A DNA stretch of 64,000 nucleotides from DASZHJ01 sp035517495. Its GTDB lineage: Bacteria > Pseudomonadota > Alphaproteobacteria > ATCC43930 > CGMCC-115725. Position numbers and translations under genes: made by a program. Location: assembly GCA_035517495.1 (NCBI GenBank), contig DATIYT010000117.1:1-64000 (forward strand). The letters are read 5' to 3'. Of the stretch, positions 42,462-51,276 are shown piece after piece; position 1 is the stretch's first letter; each line of letters starts with the position of its first letter. The notes under the pieces are model-generated. The model searched no databases, was not told the DNA's origin, and saw only the letters and a program-made list of their open reading frames with translations.

Positions 42462-43595
42462 ATGCTCACCCCCGAGCAAGCCGGCATTCGCGACACCGCG
42501 CGTGCCTTCGCCGCCGAGCGGTTGAAGCCGTTCGCGGCGGATTGGGACCGCGATGCGCATTTTCCGAGAGAGGCGCTCACCGAGATGGGCAAGCTCGGCT
42601 TTCTCGGCATGATGGTGCCGGAGGAGTATGGCGGCGCCGGTGCCGATCACGTCGCCTATGCGTTGGCACTCGAGGAAATTGCCGCCGGCGACGCCTCCTG
42701 CTCCACCGTCATGAGCGTGCACAACTCGGTCGGCTGCCTGCCGGTATTGAAATTCGGCAGCACCGAGCAGAAGGAGCGCTTCCTCCGACCGATGGCACGC
42801 GGTGATCTGCTGGCGGCGTTCTGCCTGACCGAGCCCGATGCCGGCTCCGACGCGGCTGCGATCCGCACCCGCGCCGAGAAGCGCGGCAACCGCTATGTAC
42901 TCAATGGCACCAAGCAGTTCGTGACCTCGGGTTCGAACGCCGATCTCGCGGTTGTATTCGCTGTCACCGACCCAAAGGCCGGCAAGAAGGGGATCAGCGC
43001 CTTCCTGGTTCCGACGAAGAGTCCGGGCTATCGCGTGGCGAAACTCGAAAAGAAGCTGGGCCAGCGCGCTTCCGACACCGCGCAGCTCGTTTTGGAGGAG
43101 CTGGAGCTGACACCCGATTTGATGTTGGGCGAAGAGGGGCAGGGCTACCGGATCGCGCTCTCCAATCTCGAGGGCGGACGGATCGGCATCGCCGCACAAT
43201 CGATCGGTATGGCGCGCGCAGCCTACGAAGCGGCACTCGCTTATGCCAAGGAGCGGACGGCATTCGGCATGCCGATCATTCAGCATCAGGCCGTGGCGTT
43301 TCGCCTCGCGGACATGGCGACCCAGATCGAAGCGGCGCGCCAATTGATGCTGCATGCGGCGGTGCTGCGCGATGCCGGGCAACGCTGCATCAAGGAGGCG
43401 TCGATGGCGAAGCTCTTCGCCTCGGAAATGGCGGAGCGCGTGTGCTCGGGGGCGATCCAGACTCTCGGCGGCTACGGCTACCTCGCCGATTTTCCGCTGG
43501 AGCGCATCTACCGCGACGTGCGCGTGACGCAAATCTATGAAGGCACCAGCGACATCCAACGCCTGGTGATTGCCCGCGAGATCGGCGCCGAATGA
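42462..43595 (+). CDS. Short/branched-chain acyl-CoA dehydrogenase
   Basis: The 377-residue flavoprotein has FCLTEPDAGSDAAAIRT, the FAD/substrate region QFVTSGSNADLAVVF, and the catalytic Glu in IYEGTSDIQRLVIAREI at the usual C-terminal site. It belongs to the butyryl/isobutyryl/2-methylbutyryl-CoA dehydrogenase group, in contrast to the isovaleryl enzyme at 39951. It is in a tight operon with ridA, an SDR and a VOC gene. Substrate assignment to isobutyryl- or 2-methylbutyryl-CoA is inferred from the leucine/valine setting only. Confidence 0.9.
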   Translation: MLTPEQAGIRDTARAFAAERLKPFAADWDRDAHFPREALTEMGKLGFLGMMVPEEYGGAGADHVAYALALEEIAAGDASCSTVMSVHNSVGCLPVLKFGSTEQKERFLRPMARGDLLAAFCLTEPDAGSDAAAIRTRAEKRGNRYVLNGTKQFVTSGSNADLAVVFAVTDPKAGKKGISAFLVPTKSPGYRVAKLEKKLGQRASDTAQLVLEELELTPDLMLGEEGQGYRIALSNLEGGRIGIAAQSIGMARAAYEAALAYAKERTAFGMPIIQHQAVAFRLADMATQIEAARQLMLHAAVLRDAGQRCIKEASMAKLFASEMAERVCSGAIQTLGGYGYLADFPLERIYRDVRVTQIYEGTSDIQRLVIAREIGAE

Positions 43596-44464
43596 GGCGC
43601 TCGATCGACCATCTCGTGCTCTGCGTGCGCGATCTCGATGCCGCGTGCAACTTCTATCGGAGCCTGGGTTTCACTCTGACGCCCCGGGCACGCCACCCCT
43701 GGGGCACCGAGAACAGTCTGGTGCAGCTTCGGGGCAATTTCCTCGAACTGCTCGCGATTGGCGACGCTAGCGGAATCACGCCGCCGGCGCCGGGGCACTT
43801 CAGCTTCGGCGCCTTCTGCCGCGACTTTCTCGCACAGCGCGAAGGTATGGCGATGCTGGTGTTCGCGAGCGAGAACGCGAGCGCCGACCGCGCGGAATTC
43901 ATGGCGCGCGGACTCAAGACCTATGCGCCGTTCGATTTTTCGCGCCGGGCAAAGCTCCCCGACGGCAGCGAGGCCACCGTCGCCTTCTCGCTCGCCTTCG
44001 CGACCGATCCGCGCATGCCCGATGTGGCCTTCTTCACCTGTCAGCAGCACGCGCCGCAGTATTTCTGGAAGCCGGAGTATCAGCGTCACGCGAACGGCGC
44101 GCGGCGCGTTGTCGAGGTGGTGATGGCGGCCTCCGATCCCGCGAGCCTCGCTGATTTTTTTGCGCGGCTCGTCGAGCCTTCAGCGCTGAAGCAGGGCGAG
44201 GGCCGGCTTGCTGTGGCTCTCGAAGGCGGGACACTGCTCATTCTCGATAAGGCGCGGCTCGCCGAGCGGTTTCCCGGCCTCTCCCTGGCTGGCTTTCCTG
44301 CCGCGTCCGCGTTCATGGGGTACTCGATCGAGGTCGATGACCTCGACAGGCTATCGGCGCTGCTGCAGCGGAACGGCGCGGCCTTCACGCGGGGGCCTGG
44401 CCGGTTGCGGATCGAGCCAGCGCAGGCCTTTGGCATCGCAGTCGAGTTCCAGACCGAAAGCTAG
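43592..44464 (+). CDS. VOC-superfamily (glyoxalase-like) protein
   Basis: The 290-residue protein begins SIDHLVLCVRDLDAACNFYRSLGFTLTPRARHPWGTENSLVQL, the VOC fold with a metal-ligand-like His at about residue 6. A second glyoxalase-like half starts near residue 165 (RVVEVVMAASDPASLADFFARLV). It resembles the glyoxalase-like domain proteins of about 290 residues found in alphaproteobacteria, with unknown substrates. It overlaps the acyl-CoA dehydrogenase stop by four bases (ATGA). The 3' end meets the PLP gene one base away, in opposite directions. Confidence 0.88.
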   Translation: MRRSIDHLVLCVRDLDAACNFYRSLGFTLTPRARHPWGTENSLVQLRGNFLELLAIGDASGITPPAPGHFSFGAFCRDFLAQREGMAMLVFASENASADRAEFMARGLKTYAPFDFSRRAKLPDGSEATVAFSLAFATDPRMPDVAFFTCQQHAPQYFWKPEYQRHANGARRVVEVVMAASDPASLADFFARLVEPSALKQGEGRLAVALEGGTLLILDKARLAERFPGLSLAGFPAASAFMGYSIEVDDLDRLSALLQRNGAAFTRGPGRLRIEPAQAFGIAVEFQTES

Positions 44465-44465
44465 A

Positions 44466-45422
44466 TCAACCCGCCTTCAGTGCCTCGAGATAGAGTTCGC
44501 GGTCGATGTTGCCGCCGCTCAGCACCACCGCGACCCGCTTGCCGCGCATCTGCTCTTTCTCCTTGAGCAGCGCCGCGAGCGCCGCCGCGCCCGCGCCTTC
44601 GGCGACATTGTGAGTGTCGGTGAAGAGATGCCGCATCGCGGCTTTGATCTCGTTGTCACTGACGGTGACGATGCGCTCGGCGCCCTTGGCGATAAGCTGA
44701 AGCGCCTCGGGGACCGGCACTCGGCAGGCCATGCCGTCCGCCATCGTATCGGCGGAATTGGTGGAGACGGGCTTGCCCGCGGCCAAGGAGAGCGCATAGG
44801 CGGGCGCGGCCTCGGCGCAGACGCCGATCACCTTGGTCCTAACCCCGAGCGCGTCGCGCGCGGTGATAGTGCCGCAGATGCCGGAGCCGAGGCCGATCGG
44901 CACATAGACGGCGTCGAGATCGTGAACCGCGCGGAATAGCTCGAGACCATAGCTTGCGACACCCCGCACCAACTCCGGCGCATAGGAGGGCATAGCGTGA
45001 AGGCCGCGCTCGCGAGCGAGCGAGCCTGCGTACTCGTAGGCTGCCTGGAAATCATGCCCGTGCTCGATCAACTCGGCACCGAGCGCGCGTATTGCCGCGT
45101 TCTTCTCGCGGCTGTTGCCGCGCGGGACCACAATGACCGCGGGAATGCCGTGACGCTTGGCGGCAAGCGCGACGCTTTGCCCGTGATTGCCTCTCGTGGC
45201 CGCGATCACGCCGGGAACCTCCGGTTCCCTGCGCTTCAGCTCCGCCATGTAGACGAGGCCGCCGCGGACTTTGAAGGCGCCGATCGGCGTGTGATTCTCA
45301 TGTTTGACGAAAACCTCGGCTCCCGCGCGCTCGCGCAGCAACGGCCAGGCGATTGCTGGCGTCGGCGGCACCACCGCGCGCACCAGTTCCGCGGCCTCAT
45401 CCAACTCGGAAAGTTGCGACAT
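44466..45422 (-). CDS. Threonine/serine dehydratase-family PLP enzyme
   Basis: The 318-residue protein from ATG 45422 has the PLP lysine in PIGAFKVRGGLVYMAEL, the phosphate loop GLGSGICGTI, and ATRGNHGQSVALAA, the substrate loop. There is no ACT domain, so it is of the biodegradative TdcB-like or related type. It would deaminate threonine or serine to a 2-oxo acid through a 2-aminoenoate. The gene is inserted antiparallel between the ridA operon and liuB. Exact substrate is not decided by sequence; hydroxyectoine- and hydroxyaspartate-type enzymes are close relatives. Confidence 0.88.
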   Translation of the reverse strand: MSQLSELDEAAELVRAVVPPTPAIAWPLLRERAGAEVFVKHENHTPIGAFKVRGGLVYMAELKRREPEVPGVIAATRGNHGQSVALAAKRHGIPAVIVVPRGNSREKNAAIRALGAELIEHGHDFQAAYEYAGSLARERGLHAMPSYAPELVRGVASYGLELFRAVHDLDAVYVPIGLGSGICGTITARDALGVRTKVIGVCAEAAPAYALSLAAGKPVSTNSADTMADGMACRVPVPEALQLIAKGAERIVTVSDNEIKAAMRHLFTDTHNVAEGAGAAALAALLKEKEQMRGKRVAVVLSGGNIDRELYLEALKAG

Positions 45423-45502
45423 GACCACTCCGTGGGTTGTTGCCGCCATTTCCCGGTTTTTCGCTTGCGGGGTCAAGCGGTCTTGAGCAAGGTTGCGTCG
45501 GG

Positions 45503-47110
45503 ATGACCGTCCTCAAGACCGCCCTCGATACGCGCTCCGAGCAGTTTCGCGCCAACGCCGAGGCCATGCGGGCACAGGTGGCGGACCTCAATCGCGTGGT
45601 GGCCGAAATCCGCATCGGCGGCGGCTCGGCGGCGCGCGAGCGGCACTTGGCGCGCGGCAAGCTGCTGCCGCGCGACCGCGTGCGCACCTTGCTCGATCCC
45701 GGCGCGCCGTTTCTCGAATTGTCGCAGCTCGCGGGCTACCGCATGTATTCCGATGACGTGCCCGCCGGCGGCATCATCACCGGGATCGGCCCGGTGATGG
45801 GGCGTGAATGCGTCGTCATCGCCAACGACGCCACGGTCAAGGGCGGCACCTACTATCCCGTCACCGTGAAGAAGCACCTGCGCGCCCAGGAAATCGCGCG
45901 CGAGAACAACCTGCCCTGCCTCTATCTTGTCGATTCCGGTGGCGCCAATCTGCCGAACCAGGACGACGTGTTCCCGGATCGCGAGCACTTTGGCCGCATC
46001 TTCTATAACCAGGCCACCATGTCGGCGGCGGGCATACCGCAGATCGCGGTGGTCCTGGGCTCCTGCACCGCGGGCGGCGCCTATGTGCCGGCGATGTCGG
46101 ACGAGAGCATCATTGTCAAAGGGCAGGGAACGATCTTCCTCGGCGGGCCGCCGCTGGTCAAAGCGGCGATCGGCGAGGTGGTGACCGCGGAAGAGCTGGG
46201 CGGTGCCGAAGTGCATGCGCGCGTTTCCGGCGTGGTCGATCACATGGCGCAAGACGATGCGCATGCACTCGGCATTGCCCGGCGGATCGTCGGTAATCTC
46301 AACCGAACGAAGCCGATCTCGCTCGATCTCGCCCGGCCGGCGGAACCTCTTTATGATCCGCAAGAGATCTATGGGGCGGTGCCGACAGACCTTCGGCGGC
46401 CCTACGATGTGCGCGAGGTGATCGCCCGCATCGTCGACGGCAGCGTGCTCGACGAATTCAAGCGGCTCTACGGCGAGACCCTGGTCACGGGATTCGCGCG
46501 CATCGAGGGTTATCCCGTCGGTATCGTCGCCAACAACGGCATCCTGTTCTCCGAGAGCGCGCTCAAGGGTGCGCATTTCATCGAGCTCTGCGGTCAGCGC
46601 GGCATTCCCCTCATCTTCCTGCAGAACATCGCGGGTTTCATGGTGGGAAAGAAATACGAGGCGGGAGGTATCGCCAAGGATGGCGCAAAGATGGTGACGG
46701 CGGTCGCCTGCGCCAAGGTGCCTAAGTTCACCGTGATCATCGGCGGCAGCTTCGGCGCCGGAAACTACGGGATGTGCGGACGCGCCTTCGGCCCGCGCTT
46801 CGTTTTCATGTGGCCGAACGCGCGTATCTCCGTGATGGGCGGCGAGCAGGCGGCCTCGGTACTGGCGCAGATCCGCCGCGACAATTTGGAGGCGAAGGGC
46901 GAGTCTTGGAGCAGCGAAGACGAAGCCGCTTTCAAGGCTCCGATCCGTGCGCAGTACGAGACTCAAGGCCATCCCTACTACGCGAGCGCGCGGCTCTGGG
47001 ACGACGGTGTGATCGACCCCGCCGAAACGCGCCGTGTGCTGGCGCTCGCGATTTCCGCGAGCCTCAACGCGCCCATCGCCAAGACCGAATTCGGCGTGTT
47101 CCGAATGTGA
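45503..47110 (+). CDS. liuB: 3-Methylcrotonyl-CoA carboxylase, carboxyltransferase (beta) subunit
   Basis: The ATG at 45503 gives 535 residues, the normal MCC beta length. Motifs include RDRVRTLLDPGAPFLELSQLAGYRMY, VDSGGANLPNQDDVFPDREHFGRIFYNQA (the MCC-type DSGGANLP, unlike DSGGARIQ in PccB) and FGAGNYGMCGRAFGPRF. It carboxylates 3-methylcrotonyl-CoA to 3-methylglutaconyl-CoA with the biotin subunit at 47912. It begins the second leucine-degradation unit. Upstream lies the divergent dehydratase, 80 bases away. Confidence 0.96.
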   Translation: MTVLKTALDTRSEQFRANAEAMRAQVADLNRVVAEIRIGGGSAARERHLARGKLLPRDRVRTLLDPGAPFLELSQLAGYRMYSDDVPAGGIITGIGPVMGRECVVIANDATVKGGTYYPVTVKKHLRAQEIARENNLPCLYLVDSGGANLPNQDDVFPDREHFGRIFYNQATMSAAGIPQIAVVLGSCTAGGAYVPAMSDESIIVKGQGTIFLGGPPLVKAAIGEVVTAEELGGAEVHARVSGVVDHMAQDDAHALGIARRIVGNLNRTKPISLDLARPAEPLYDPQEIYGAVPTDLRRPYDVREVIARIVDGSVLDEFKRLYGETLVTGFARIEGYPVGIVANNGILFSESALKGAHFIELCGQRGIPLIFLQNIAGFMVGKKYEAGGIAKDGAKMVTAVACAKVPKFTVIIGGSFGAGNYGMCGRAFGPRFVFMWPNARISVMGGEQAASVLAQIRRDNLEAKGESWSSEDEAAFKAPIRAQYETQGHPYYASARLWDDGVIDPAETRRVLALAISASLNAPIAKTEFGVFRM

Positions 47111-47118
47111 GCGAAGCC

Positions 47119-47904
47119 ATGGCGAACGAAACCGTTCTCACCACCGTCAATGGCCGCGGAGTGGCGACGGTGACCCTGAACCGACCGGAGGTGCATAACG
47201 CCTTCGACGACGCGCTGATCGCGGCGCTGATCGCGACCTTCGAGCGGCTGGCGGTGGACCCGGCGGTGCGGATCGTGCTGCTGACCGGTGCGGGCCCGAG
47301 CTTTTCCGCGGGCGGCGACCTGCAATGGATGCGGCGCATGGCGGGTTACAGCCATGCCGAAAACGTTGCCGATGCCGCCGAGCTTGGTCGTCTCATGCGG
47401 CTGCTCGACACGCTCGCAAAACCCACGGTCGCGCGCGTGCATGGCGCCGTGTTCGCGGGCGGTATCGGCCTTGTTGCCTGTTGCGACATCGCGGTTGCGG
47501 ATCAGGACAGCATCTTCAGCGTTTCAGAAACGCGGCTGGGATTGGTGCCGGCGGTGATCTCGCCTTATCTGGTGCGCGCCATGGGGCCGCGGGCGGCGCG
47601 GCGCTATTTCTTGAGCGCCGAGCGTTTCACTGCCGCCGAGGCGCGCCGCCTCGGTCTCGTGCATGAAGTGGTGCCCGCCGCCGAGCTGGACCCAACGATC
47701 GAGCGGTTGGTGGCGGCAGTGCTCGAAGGCGCGAGCGGTGCGCAGGCGCGTTCCAAGCGCCTCGTCGCCGAAGTGGCGGATCGGCCGATCGAGGATTCGG
47801 TGATCGATATCACCGTGCGCGCGATCGCGGAGGCTCGCGCTTCCGACGAGGCGCGCGAGGGGCTTGCCGCGTTCTTCGAGAAGCGAAAGCCGCGTTGGCG
47901 TTGA
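47119..47904 (+). CDS. liuC: Methylglutaconyl-CoA hydratase (enoyl-CoA hydratase family)
   Basis: About 261 residues form a crotonase fold: TVTLNRPEVHNAFDDALIAAL, the oxyanion loop SFSAGGDLQWMRRMAGYSHAENV and GAVFAGGIGLVACCDIAVA, with a Glu in VSETRLGLVPAVISPYLVRAMG. It hydrates 3-methylglutaconyl-CoA to HMG-CoA. The ATG at 47119 is preferred; a GTG at 47107 would overlap the liuB stop and give four extra residues. Its position between liuB and liuD is that of LiuC in Pseudomonas and relatives. Confidence 0.92.
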   Translation: MANETVLTTVNGRGVATVTLNRPEVHNAFDDALIAALIATFERLAVDPAVRIVLLTGAGPSFSAGGDLQWMRRMAGYSHAENVADAAELGRLMRLLDTLAKPTVARVHGAVFAGGIGLVACCDIAVADQDSIFSVSETRLGLVPAVISPYLVRAMGPRAARRYFLSAERFTAAEARRLGLVHEVVPAAELDPTIERLVAAVLEGASGAQARSKRLVAEVADRPIEDSVIDITVRAIAEARASDEAREGLAAFFEKRKPRWR

Positions 47905-47911
47905 TGGCGCG

Positions 47912-49924
47912 ATGTTCAAGCGCATCCTGATCGCCAATAGGGGAGAGATCGCGTGCCGGATCGCGCGCACCGCGCGGCGTCTCGGCATCGAGACCGTCGC
48001 TGTCTACTCCGAGGCTGATCGAGGCGCGCTGCATGTGGAGGTGGCCGACGAGGCGGTGCCGATCGGCCCGCCCGCCGCCAGCGAGAGCTATCTTGCAATC
48101 GACCGCATCGTCGCGGCGGCGCGCGCGACCGGTTCGGAGGCGATCCACCCGGGCTACGGATTCTTGGCCGAGAATCCCGGCTTCGCCGAGGCCTGCGAGC
48201 GCGCGGGGCTGGTCTTCATCGGCCCGTCCGCGACGGCGATCCGCGCCATGGGCGACAAGTCCGCCGCCAAGGCGTTGATGGAACGGACCGGCGTGCCGCT
48301 GGTGCCGGGGTACCACGAGGCCGATCAAAGCTCCGCGCGGCTCGCGGATGAGGCGCGGCGAATCGGGTATCCCGTGCTGATCAAGCCGTCGGCGGGAGGC
48401 GGCGGCAAGGGCATGCGCGTCGTGATCGCGCCTGATCAGCTCGCCGCGGAACTGGCGACGGCGCAGCGCGAGGCCAGATCCGCCTTCGGCAATGATCGCG
48501 TGCTGATCGAGAAATACCTGACGAAGCCGCGCCACATCGAAGTGCAGGTGTTCGCCGACCGGCACGGCAATGTCGTCCATCTCTTCGAGCGTGATTGCTC
48601 GATCCAGCGCCGCATGCAGAAAGTGATCGAGGAGGCGCCGGCAATCGGCCTCGGCGACGCGCGTCGGCGCGAGATGGGAGATACCGCAACGGCCGCGGCA
48701 CGCGCCGTCGGTTATGTGGGTGCCGGGACCGTCGAGTTCATCGTCGAGGGCGATGCGTTCTATTTCATGGAAATGAACACGCGGCTCCAGGTGGAGCATC
48801 CCGTCACCGAGATGATCACCGGCCTCGATCTCGTGGAATGGCAACTTCGGGTCGCGGCGGGAGAGCCACTGCCGCTGCGCCAGGAAGCGATCCTCCGGCG
48901 CGGGCATGCGGTCGAGGCCCGGCTTTATGCGGAGGACCCCCGACACAATTTCTTGCCGGCGACCGGGTTTTTGACGACTTTGCGGCCGCCTGCCGAAGTT
49001 GCAGGCGTTCGCGTCGATACCGGTGTGCGCGAGGGCGATCGCATCACCATTTATTACGATCCGCTGATCGCGAAGCTGATCGTCTGGGGCGAAGATCGCG
49101 GCACCGCCGTCAGGCGGCTAGCCGCGGCGCTCGCAGAGTATCGCGTCGCCGGGCTCGTCACCAATCGCGAGTTCCTGGCGCGGCTCGCTTCGCATCCAGC
49201 CTTTGAAAGGGGAGCCATCGACACCGGTTTCATCGATCGCTTCCACGAGGATCTGATCCCGCAGGAGGAACCGGCGCCGCTTGCTGCGTTGGCGGCGGCG
49301 AGCCTTGATCGGGTCCTGGCGCAGCAGATCGAAGCCGCGCACGCCCAGGGTGGCGATCCCTGGTCGCCCTGGCGGCGCCGCGACGGTTGGCGCCTCAATG
49401 GCGCCACGTATCAGGATCTGCGCTGGCGCGACGGCGAAAAGGAGCGTCATCTGCGCCTGCACTATCGGCGGGAAGGCTACCGCATCGAGGCGGATGGCCG
49501 CGATATCGCGGCACAAGTCCGCCGCGTGGGCGACCATCTTGTTGTAGGGCTCGACGGGCACGAAATCCGTGCGGCGGTGCTCTCCGACGGTGACGATGCC
49601 GTAACCGTGCAGATCGAAGGCATCGAGCATCGCCTGCGCTACATCGACCCCACGGCGCCGACCCTTGGGGCGGAGGAGCAGTCTGGCAGCTTGACCGCGC
49701 CGATGCCGGGCCGGGTCGTCGAGGTCAAGGTGAAACAGGGCGCCAAGGTTGCGCGTGGCACGGCTCTGCTGGTGTTGGAAGCCATGAAGATGGAGCATAC
49801 GATCGCAGCTCCCGCCGATGGCGTGGTCGAGCGCATCAACTATGCCGTCGGCGATCTGGTCGAGGAGGGAGCCGCGTTGATTGAATTCGCGGCCGAGGAG
49901 GTGAGCGATGCCGCTTCCGGCTGA
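47912..49924 (+). CDS. liuD: 3-Methylcrotonyl-CoA carboxylase, biotin-carrying (alpha) subunit
   Basis: The 670-residue protein carries a biotin carboxylase (MFKRILIANRGEIACRIARTARRLGI, SAGGGGKGMRVV, ERDCSIQRRMQKVIEEAP, MNTRLQVEHPVTEMITGLDLVEWQLRVAAGE), a BT region, and a biotinyl domain with EAMKMEHT, Lys near residue 626. It supplies activated carboxyl groups to LiuB. It lies seven bases after liuC and overlaps liuE by 17 bases. Similarity to pccA at 20139 is strong but pairing with liuB fixes the role. Confidence 0.95.
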   Translation: MFKRILIANRGEIACRIARTARRLGIETVAVYSEADRGALHVEVADEAVPIGPPAASESYLAIDRIVAAARATGSEAIHPGYGFLAENPGFAEACERAGLVFIGPSATAIRAMGDKSAAKALMERTGVPLVPGYHEADQSSARLADEARRIGYPVLIKPSAGGGGKGMRVVIAPDQLAAELATAQREARSAFGNDRVLIEKYLTKPRHIEVQVFADRHGNVVHLFERDCSIQRRMQKVIEEAPAIGLGDARRREMGDTATAAARAVGYVGAGTVEFIVEGDAFYFMEMNTRLQVEHPVTEMITGLDLVEWQLRVAAGEPLPLRQEAILRRGHAVEARLYAEDPRHNFLPATGFLTTLRPPAEVAGVRVDTGVREGDRITIYYDPLIAKLIVWGEDRGTAVRRLAAALAEYRVAGLVTNREFLARLASHPAFERGAIDTGFIDRFHEDLIPQEEPAPLAALAAASLDRVLAQQIEAAHAQGGDPWSPWRRRDGWRLNGATYQDLRWRDGEKERHLRLHYRREGYRIEADGRDIAAQVRRVGDHLVVGLDGHEIRAAVLSDGDDAVTVQIEGIEHRLRYIDPTAPTLGAEEQSGSLTAPMPGRVVEVKVKQGAKVARGTALLVLEAMKMEHTIAAPADGVVERINYAVGDLVEEGAALIEFAAEEVSDAASG

Positions 49925-50816
49925 GGTCAGGATGGTTGAGGTGGGGCCGCGTGACGGCCTCCAGAACGAGGTCAAGACGGTCTCGACCGCGGACAAGATC
50001 GCGCTGGTCGATCGCCTCGGCGCCGCGGGGCTAACGATGATCGAGGCCGGCGCATTCGTTTCGCCGAAATGGATTCCGCAAATGGCGGACAGCGCCCAGG
50101 TGCTTAAGGGGATCAAGCGCAGACCCGGCGTGCGCTATCCCGTGCTGGTCCCCAACATGCAGGGATTCGAGGCTGCGATGTCGGCCGGCGTCAAGGAAAT
50201 CGCGATTTTTGCGGCGGCGTCCGAGACCTTCTCTCGCCGGAATACCAACTGCTCGATCGAGGAAAGCTTCGAGCGCTTCGCGCCGGTAATGCAGGCGGCC
50301 AAGGCGCGCCGCGTTTCGGTCCGGGGTTATGTCTCGTGCGTCGTCGACTGCCCCTACGAAGGACCCATAGCTCCGGCTGCGGTTACCGATGTCGCCGTGC
50401 GCCTGATCGAGCTCGGCTGCTTTGAAGTGTCGCTCGGCGAGACCATCGGCACCGCGACCCCCAACCGCGTCGCCACGATGCTGGACAGGGTGATTTCAGC
50501 AGTGCCAGCCGGGCGGCTCGCCGTACACTTCCACGACACCTACGGACAGGCGATCGCCAATCTCATGCCGGCTCTTGAACGCGGCGTCGCCGTGATCGAT
50601 AGCTCGGTCGCGGGTCTCGGCGGGTGCCCCTATGCCAAGGGCGCAGCCGGCAACGTCGCAAGCGAGGACGTGCTCTATTTCCTGAACGGGCTTGGCATCC
50701 GCACTGGCGTCGATTTGGAGGCACTTGCCGCGGCCGGCCGTTTCGTCTCGGGCCTGCTTGGCCGTGAGCCCGCGAGCAAGGTCGCCCGCGCGCTTGCAGC
50801 GAAGGCGGCGGCCTGA
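49908..50816 (+). CDS. liuE: Hydroxymethylglutaryl-CoA lyase
   Basis: The 302-residue enzyme splits HMG-CoA to acetoacetate and acetyl-CoA, the last step of leucine degradation. Motifs are VEVGPRDGLQNE (catalytic Arg and metal Asp), HFHDTYGQAIANLMPALERGV (metal ligands) and GLGGCPYAKGAAGNVASEDVLYFL with the catalytic Cys. The start overlaps the end of liuD by 17 bases, so expression is coupled. All expected key residues are present. Confidence 0.96.
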   Translation: MPLPAEVRMVEVGPRDGLQNEVKTVSTADKIALVDRLGAAGLTMIEAGAFVSPKWIPQMADSAQVLKGIKRRPGVRYPVLVPNMQGFEAAMSAGVKEIAIFAAASETFSRRNTNCSIEESFERFAPVMQAAKARRVSVRGYVSCVVDCPYEGPIAPAAVTDVAVRLIELGCFEVSLGETIGTATPNRVATMLDRVISAVPAGRLAVHFHDTYGQAIANLMPALERGVAVIDSSVAGLGGCPYAKGAAGNVASEDVLYFLNGLGIRTGVDLEALAAAGRFVSGLLGREPASKVARALAAKAAA

Positions 50817-50824
50817 GAGCGGAG

Positions 50825-51241
50825 ATGACCGTGCACCTGATCAAGCTCGCGGTCGGTATCGACGATTTCGAGCATCTGCGGAAAATACAGCGCCAGCGCC
50901 GCCGTGAGCGGGGCAAGTCGGTATTCTATACCCGCAACACGCCACGCCGCGCCGAGGAATTGCTCGACGACGGCTCGATCTACTGGGTGATCAAGGGCTA
51001 TGTGCGCGCGCGCCAACTTCTAAAGGGCTTCACCTCGACGGAGGACGATGAGGGACAGCCGCTCTGCGTCGTGCGATACGACATGAGGCTGGTGCCGACC
51101 GTCCTGATGCCGAAGCGCCCGTTTCAGGGTTGGCGCTATCTCGAAGCCAAGGACGCGCCGGCCGACCGGGTTGGCCGCGACCCCATGGAGGACCTGCCGC
51201 CGAAGATGGTGGAGGAGCTGCGCTCGCTCGGGCTTCTATAG
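50825..51241 (+). CDS. DUF1489-family protein
   Basis: The 138-residue protein matches the alphaproteobacterial DUF1489 family: VHLIKLAVGIDDFEHLRKIQ, a basic patch (RQRRRERGKSVFYTRNTPRRAEELLDDGSIYWVIKGYVRARQ) and the ending MVEELRSLGLL. The basic segment suggests RNA or nucleic acid contact, which is speculation. It is eight bases after liuE, apparently in the same transcript, but the family is found in many other settings and its function is unknown. Confidence 0.88.
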   Translation: MTVHLIKLAVGIDDFEHLRKIQRQRRRERGKSVFYTRNTPRRAEELLDDGSIYWVIKGYVRARQLLKGFTSTEDDEGQPLCVVRYDMRLVPTVLMPKRPFQGWRYLEAKDAPADRVGRDPMEDLPPKMVEELRSLGLL

Positions 51242-51276
51242 AACCGCTCCACAGGAAAAACAGGAAGGATTGAGGC

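Noticed and set aside
41625..43559. 644-codon open frame on the - strand
   Set aside because: Antisense to ridA, the SDR and the acyl-CoA dehydrogenase; no family similarity.
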